Positions 58,101 through 64,000 of a stretch of DNA of 64,000 nucleotides are shown here, in pieces. Every line of letters begins with the position of its first letter. Positions within the stretch are counted from its first letter, which is position 1. The stretch lies in assembly GCA_009602725.1 (NCBI GenBank), contig WELB01000002.1:2048775-2112774 (forward strand), written 5' to 3'. The notes beneath the pieces were generated by a model that was not told the DNA's origin, searched no databases, and saw only the letters and a list, made by a program, of their open reading frames with translations. Source of the stretch: Spirogloea muscicola (Eukaryota; Streptophyta; Zygnematophyceae; Spirogloeales; Spirogloeaceae). The position numbers and the translations under genes are program-made.

Positions 58101-60315
58101 GTAGTAAAGGACTGTAATAGTAATTGTGCCACGGAATATTCCACAGTTGCGTGTTCCTTCTTAGGGTTCGCAAATTACTTCCGCAAGTTCCTACAAGGAT
58201 ACGGAAGTATGGCATCTCCTCTTCCGAGGCTCACTCGTAAGGACGTCAGCTGGGTGTGGACGTCCGAATGCCAAATAGCATTTGAGGAGATGAAGACGGG
58301 TCTTGGTGCATCCACCCGTTTTGGCCTTGCCTCGAGAAGGCGTGCCATTTGAAGTAGTATGTGACGCCTCTTTGATCGGCAACGGTGCCGTTCTCTTGCA
58401 GGATGGTCACCCGTAGCATTTGAAAGTCGCCTGCTTCGTCCCGCAGAGCGTAACTACACCATGGGAGGAGCAAGAGCTCCTTGCTGTTGTGCAAGCCAAA
58501 TGCGTGTGGCATGCAGTCTCGAGGGTGTTGATTTAGGGTTGTGAAGGATCATTGCCCGTTGACCTACTTTCACACACAACAGTAATTGAGCAGACGTCAG
58601 CACAGTGGGCTAAGTGCATGGCCACATTCCGTTTCCAGTGGGTGTACCGCCCTGGAAGTATGAATGTTGCAGACTTGGCAACCGCAACATTGCAGAGGCT
58701 GTTGTGGCGGCTGTCTTGCACGCTTCAGGGGTACCGACCGCAGACGTGCGGCCTACTCGTGGAGCTGCTCGGCAGTCCCCCGCCAACATCTCTGAGCTGT
58801 ATGTACGTATTCGTGATGGGTATGGCACAGACCCATGCTTTGCAGTTGAAACTAATACACGCACCCAAGTAAATGACCAAGGCTTCTGGTGGCGAGGTGA
58901 CGCCGTTGTAGTCCCCGACTGCAACCCGACTGCAACGCCTTGCGCAGCAGTTCTTGCAAGAGCTGCATGAGCCTCCGTATGGTGGTCACTTGAGTATGGG
59001 AGAGACAAAGAAGGCTGTCCAGGTTATCGTTTGGTGGCCAGACTCAAGAGTCCAAGTGAAGTCTTCTGTGAAGACTGGTACCACCTGCCAGCACAGTAAG
59101 GGACGCACGCATAAGCCTGCCGGGTTGCTCCAACCGTTGGAGATTCCTACGAGGAACTGGTCTGATATGAGTGTGGTTTTTATCACCCAGTCGCCGATAT
59201 CGCGCAACGGCTATGACGCCATTGTCGTGTTTACGGATCGTCTGAGTGAATTGGCGCGTTTTGTGCCTACGACCACGGAGGTGTCGGCCAAGGAATTTGC
59301 TGGTCTATTCGTGGCTCGAGTATGGCAACTGCACGGAGTGCCCAAACGAATCGTGTCTGACCACGACCCTCAATTTACGGGGCACTCCTGGCAAGAAGTG
59401 TGCAGGCTGATTGGCACCCAGCACTCCATGTCCACGGCTTTCCACCCCCAAGCAGATGGTCAGACGGAAAGGATGATCGAGTTTTGCCGTACATGTTAAG
59501 GCACTTTGTAAACTCCAGCCAAAGTAAGTGGGATGAGTATCTTGCTCCACGGAGTACAGCTGTGATCAACGCCTTCCATGAGTCCACCAGAACGACGCCC
59601 TTCTTCTTAAATTACGGTCAGCATCGCTCAGCACCGTTACAGGTGGAGAAGCTGGAACATGTGCCGGCCGCAGTAACTTTTACCGGCAACCTCCTGGAAG
59701 CTCAGCGGAGGTTTAGGCAATGCTTGATGATTGCCCAGCATCGGCAAAAGCAGTATGCTGATCGACATCGTCGTGAAATATCCTTCGACGTTGGTGCTCA
59801 AGTGCTCTTAAGCGCACGGCATCTCTCCATGCGGGCTGTAGGCACGCCTAAGTTGCTGCCAACGTGGTTGGACCCTTTCGTGTAGTGTGCGCCTGGTCGG
59901 CAAGGTCGCATATGAGCTGGATACTTCGGTACAAGGGAATGTTCACAAAGATTTCCATGTGTCCCAGCTCGAGCCATTCCATACATATGGTCGTGTCTGA
60001 CCGCCCCCACCTCCCCGTGTCGTTGAGGATAAGGAAGAGTATGAGTGGAGGAGATCTTGTCTCACTGCGACAATCTCCATTAGCAACGTAAGTCCCGAGA
60101 GTATCTTGTCCAGTGGCTAGGCTATGGCCGGAACACAATACGCGGGAACCTTCGGCCAACCTTGCCAGGTGTCCGTCTGTTCTATGTAAGTATCTTTTAC
60201 AGGGGCGTGTCACCCCCTAGCGTGGTATTGGACGCACCCGCAGAAGTAACCTCTTCGGTTTATTTCCTCTGTACCGTGTCCTTGTTCCCGAGGACGCGAA
60301 AAAGTGGGGAGGAAT

Positions 60316-60997
60316 ATAACGTCCCCTGTTTTGGAGAACCAACAGTACCGGTAAGTGGCTTCTCGCGCGGCTTCACGCGCGCCACACCCAAATAACGCGC
60401 TTCACGCGCCAGTCACGCGCGGCACGCGCCGGTCCCCAGGACTCGTCTACCATTCGTCAGGCTTGCGCCACGCGAGCCCGCACCTTGCGCGTCACGCGCC
60501 AGTCGTATCCCCATTGTGCGGATCCGCTCCTCCGGGGGCCGGACCTCAGGGCTACCCTCGTCACACCCTCGGGGGAGGGGTGGTAGGTGGAGCGCTACAA
60601 GTAGTAGGCCGAGGCCAGACTCCTCAGTCGGACCCGTGACGCCCAGAGAGAGGCACAGCCCTGCTTGCCTGCTGCCGCAGCCGCCGCCCCAGCCCTGCTG
60701 CTGCCGTCTGCTGCCAAGCCCGTCGCTGCAGCCCGTCACTGCGGACATCGCCGGCTCTCCGTAAGTGCCGTGGTTGCGCCCCATCTGGGGACAGCCACTA
60801 AACCAGACCCTCCGTAGAGTCGCCGCCTTCTGGCGGTGCCTCAGGGTAAGACTTCCGCTGTGCTATGTGATGCACGTGTTTGCGCAGTGTGCGCTGGCGT
60901 TCTACTATGTAGGGGGGTAGTTCCTAAACCCCCTAGGTTTGAAGTCAATAAGGACGTACTAAGCCCCAACTGCGTGTATAGGGATTAGGACGTCACA
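60316..60997 (+). repeat. Downstream LTR of the 54450-60997 element
   Basis: TATAACGTCCCC to GACGTCACA, following the polypurine tract directly. GTAAGT occurs at 60761-60766, the same relative place as in the upstream LTR. Confidence 0.8.
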
Positions 60998-61289
60998 GCA
61001 GCGACATCCCAGCGGGGCTCGATCAATAACGCCGCGCTTCTGTGGCACAATGAGAACATAATTTTTCCAAGCCGACGGCAGGCAGGCCAGCTCAGATGGA
61101 CACCTGCAGCCCTTTGCAAGTCATGTGGGCAACCTACACAGATAGAGGCCCTCCGACCTCCAGACCTTGCAACAAAGTAGAAATGGATCGCACAGAAGTA
61201 TGGACAAGATTGAAGCAGCCAGAAAGCGCTAGAGCACACAGCGACTCAAGTGGCTAATGGCTGCTCAATATCGAGATAGGACGCTTCCA

Positions 61290-61400
61290 GGAGAGGCGGT
61301 GGCTGTGAGAAGAAGTGGCTCTCTCCCAATGGGGGGCAAGGGCTGTGAAAAGCCAGCCCGAAAAGAATCGGAAGGGGCCAAATGTCGGAGGGGCCTAAAG
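61290..61400 (-). repeat. LINE 3' tail
   Basis: A minus-oriented tail (GAAGAAGTGGCTCTCTCCCA, AAAGCCAGCCCGAAAAGAAT) close to the copies at 5225-5335 and 16795-16870. The stretch 60998-61289 before it has no recognisable feature. Confidence 0.6.
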
Positions 61401-61493
61401 ACGATTTGATTGCCTGCGGATGAAGCGCGCAATCGGTACTTTGGCTGACGGGCAAGCAACGCCAGCAAGATCAAACAGCTAAAGTGCATCTGG

Positions 61494-62290
61494 CTAAATG
61501 AGTTTGCTCTTAGAGGCAAGGGTCAGGCACTCACGCTTGCCACTGGAGTTGCCCTTGTCTCGGCCCATCGGGCGATGTGGACGTGGCCTCGAGGAAGATG
61601 GACCTTCCGCCGGGCAGTCCTTGATCTGGTGGCTCTTGCCATAGCAGCCACCACCACTTCCACCCGCGGGCCAGCACCTGTCACGCGTGGCTTCTCTAGC
61701 CGCCGTGGGAACGAGCATTTGAGCCCTCCTTAGGATTAACCCTCTCCCTGCCCTGCTCTGCCTTTTGCAGATCTGCCTGCCTCCAGCAGGGGACGCTTGC
61801 CACGCCCAATATCCGGCGTGCTAAGCACCTTCCGGACGTGCTCCACCATCTTGGAGAAATCCGTAGAACACCTTGATAGCAGCGGTCCGAAGCCACCCAC
61901 GAGCGCATATCGAAAGGCAGCCCAGCCTCAGAGCGCTAGCACTGATCAATCGCCCTCATAGGCTCGCTGCGCAGCTTGGACAGCAGCAGCCTGGAACGCC
62001 GCACGTAGGGCTCGAAGTCGACGCTCCTCTCGCCACGTGCAGCCCCGCATGTGGATCGCCATAGGCCGACATGAGCTGCTCGGAGAAGAACTCCCATATT
62101 GTTGTACTCAACGGGCGTCTTGGACCTCTCAATGGCATCCCACCACTCGCGAGGCTCCCATGCCGGTCGCGGCGAGCGTCACCCTGGCTGTTGCGTCCGC
62201 TTCCGTGGTGTCAAACCATTCAGACATTTCACTCAGCCACGCCTGCAGCCCACCCCGATCATCCTGACCGGTGATGTAGCCTTCCGCCCG
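61494..62290 (-). mobile_element. Retrotransposon gag fragment, minus strand
   Basis: Minus-strand frames carry a gag-like region with EWWDAIE and VEYNNM segments (about 62160-62090), a helical stretch rich in Leu/Arg, and a zinc-knuckle-like CYGKSHQIKDC near 61630. This is the order of a Ty3/gypsy-type gag. No LTR is attached that clearly belongs to it. It is a broken fossil fragment. Confidence 0.6.
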
Positions 62291-62340
62291 TCTGGGCGCA
62301 TTACCCTCCTACTATCGCGTACATGTGGTATCTGTCGCGC

Positions 62341-62875
62341 TGTAATGAATCAGCCGTTTTGCAAAGCCACATGGCTCTGTTGGCATTACATGACCGGCTA
62401 TTTGGGACAAGTGGGCCCGCTGGGTGGCGGGCTGGCTTGCTGGGCAAGTGGCCCGCCTAGGTGCGGGCCCCGCCCGTCCAGAAATACCCCTCGCTAGGAT
62501 CCACCCGTTCAAGGGAGGATCTTTGGCCCGCCGCAAGGCGAGCCATGGGGCGACACGCTCACACCCCTGGATGGGGGTTGGCAGGCACGAAGAGCCTTGG
62601 GCTGAGGCTTGCCAGGAGTTCGAACCGGTGAAGCTTAGGAGCCCTGCCGCTGCTCGCCGCCGCAGCCGTTGCCGCACTCTGCTGCGGGGCCTGCTGCGCC
62701 GGCCTGCGCCCTGGAGGTGGAGTCGCCGCCGGATAGCGGCGCCACAGGGCCTGTCTTCCGATGCGCCTATGCGCTAGTGCTTTGCCTGTGTAGTGGGTTG
62801 GTCCCCAAACCCCCTACAGCCGAACTCAATAAAGATTGCTCACCCTGACTGCGTGTGTAGGGCGAGGTCCTTACA
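62341..62875 (+). mobile_element. Solo LTR, type A
   Basis: TGTAATGAATCAGCC to GTCCTTACA, about 535 bases, very similar to 29714-30264. Flanking pentamers do not match well. A TCAATAAAGATTG poly(A)-like stretch lies near the end. The spacer 62876-63119 has no recognised feature beyond short GTCCGCCCGTGGACGT-type repeats. Confidence 0.72.
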
Positions 62876-63119
62876 GACGCTGTCCATTCCCCTGTATTCT
62901 CCCGCTTGCATTGTCTTCTACCGCCAGCGTCGTGCCGCTTGGCGTGACCCCTTTATTGTGGTACCTTCGAGGTCCGCCCGTGGACGTCTCATGTCCTAGG
63001 GGTCCCTTGAGATTCGCCCGTGGACGTCACATGTCCACCCTACGGTACCCTCGAGGTCTTCACGTTGACGTGACATGTTCCCGCGACCGATCGTCATGAG
63101 GCCCGCCCCTGACGGGGTG

Positions 63120-63224
63120 TGTAACGATCCAGCCGTTTGGTCATGCCACACGGTGCTGTTAGCGTTACATGACCGATAGCCGCTTGATGGACAAGTGGGC
63201 CCGCCCAGGTGCGGGCAACTTCCG
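63120..63224 (+). mobile_element. Type-A LTR, first part only
   Basis: TGTAACGATCCAGCCGTTTG start, matching 38132 onward for about 105 bases, then cut by the start of a type-D LTR. The rest of the type-A LTR would lie beyond the window. Confidence 0.7.
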
Positions 63225-64000
63225 TGTAACGTCCCCGCCATTACGGGACGCGAAACTTCGAGTTAAGCGCCGCGCGAGGTGTTGTGCGGTGTGACGCGCC
63301 TGCTGACGATGTGACGTGCAGGCGCGCCGCCTCCAGCCGAGGCGGCGAACCTGGTCTTCCAGAGCAGAACTTCTCGGCATATTCCTGATTCTGCCGTCGT
63401 GCCCGCAATGACGTGTATGGGACATGTGTCGCGCGCCTGTGACGCCGCGCGACACCCGTGACTCACTGGCGGCGCCGCAAGGCCCCGCCGCAAGGCGGCA
63501 CCGCAGGGCGCCGCTCGGCGGCGCCGCAGGGCGGCCGCCGCCTCCAGAAGGGAGCCGCGTGGTCTGCCCTCGCACTAGATTCCCCGTATCGGGCCCGCCT
63601 TCCGAAGGTGGGCCCTGAGACGAATCTCCCAGAGACCCCTGGGGAGGGTGGCACATGAAGCACTACAAGTAGGGCTGAGAGCGGACTCAGAGGCAACTCG
63701 GTCAAATTCAGTGAAGCCCGCGAGAGAGAGGCGCAGCCCTGCTGCCGCCTGCTGCCGCAGCCCGCCGACGCAGCTCTGCTGCTGCCCGCTGCTGCAGCCC
63801 GTCGCCGCAATCCGTTGTCGCGGATCTTAGACGGCTCTCTGTGAGTAAGACTGTGGCTGCTCCCTCGGGGACAGTCGCTGGCCCGTACCTGAGAGGTGAG
63901 TCGCTGCCTGTCTGCAGCGCCTCAGGGCGAGACTTCCGCTGCGTATCACACGTGGTGCTTTCACTGTGCTGGGGGTTTGTCTCTAAACCCCAGCGACCGA
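63225..64000 (+). mobile_element. Type-D LTR, runs off the window
   Basis: It begins TGTAACGTCCCCGCC inside the type-A LTR and follows the type-D layout: GCC-rich upstream half, CACTACAAGTAGGGCTG (TATA-like place) near 63661, CTGCTGCCGCC module, donor-like GTGAGT at 63841 and the CTAAACCCCAGCGACC segment at the window end. Whether it is solo or heads a longer element cannot be seen. Confidence 0.75.

Larger units (their letters stand above)
54450..60997 (+). mobile_element. Ty3/gypsy chromovirus with both LTRs, plus strand
   Basis: LTRs of a type-B subfamily lie at 54450-55106 and 60316-60997. Flanking pentamers ACAGC and GCAGC differ at one base. A polypurine tract AGTGGGGAGGA sits at 60304-60314. 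Gag-like sequence starts near 55690; 56300-57900 shows nothing I can place. Reverse transcriptase and RNase H parts lie at about 58100-58640, integrase at about 58800-59900 (DRLSELARFVPTTTEVSAKE) and the chromodomain end at about 59980-60180. Many breaks. The two LTRs differ at roughly one base in ten by eye over their first 200 bases, so the insertion is old. Confidence 0.82.

Noticed and set aside
29714-64000. Repeated units considered as a CRISPR-like or satellite array
   Set aside because: The units are LTRs with TG...CA ends, target duplications and retroelement coding between them, not spaced short repeats.

Overview
The window is nuclear DNA from a green plant-lineage eukaryote, most likely a GC-rich chlorophyte alga. 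The reasons are: intron-rich genes with GT-AG junctions; an ORANGE homologue and an LQY1/BSD2-like plastid zinc-finger protein, both hallmarks of Viridiplantae; a Ser-Pro-rich extensin-like wall protein; and TGTAA motifs, the usual chlorophyte poly(A) signal, downstream of several stop codons. I cannot name the species.

Layout. 1-1.2 kb holds the 3' end of a hydroxyproline-rich wall protein. 2.3-6.5 kb is a pile of 5'-truncated non-LTR retrotransposon pieces, one with a reverse transcriptase. 6.6-28.3 kb is a gene-dense host block with eight genes: BPI/LBP lipid-binding protein (+), secreted LamG-like protein (-), DGAT2 acyltransferase (-), plastid DnaJ-type zinc-finger protein (+), ACAD8-type acyl-CoA dehydrogenase (-), LRAT/NlpC-like protein (+), spliceosomal CWC15 (-) and ORANGE (+). 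Three of the intergenic spaces are divergent (DGAT2/zinc finger, ACAD8/LRAT-like, CWC15/ORANGE) and each holds an assembly discontinuity. 28.3-64 kb is almost entirely nested, broken LTR retrotransposons (Ty3/gypsy chromoviruses) and solo LTRs of at least four LTR types.

The exon structures were worked out by hand from splice signals, reading-frame phase and family motifs. For DGAT2 (8 exons, 336 aa), ACAD8 (13 exons, 410 aa), CWC15 (6 exons, 220 aa) and the zinc-finger protein (2 exons, 105 aa) every junction is in phase and the length fits the family. BPI and ORANGE are complete except for doubt at the first exon. The host genes do not form one pathway. Common threads are lipid handling (DGAT2, BPI, perhaps the LRAT-like protein), plastid protein quality and carotenoid control (ORANGE, zinc finger) and mitochondrial valine breakdown (ACAD8).

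I found no RNA gene, no CRISPR array and no convincing new multi-gene system. The most unusual observations are the modular LTRs that share one downstream half with a donor-like GTAAGT motif, a solo LTR with an internal inversion but perfect target-site duplications, two adjoining internal regions that share one LTR, and the histidine-rich heptad tail of the wall protein.
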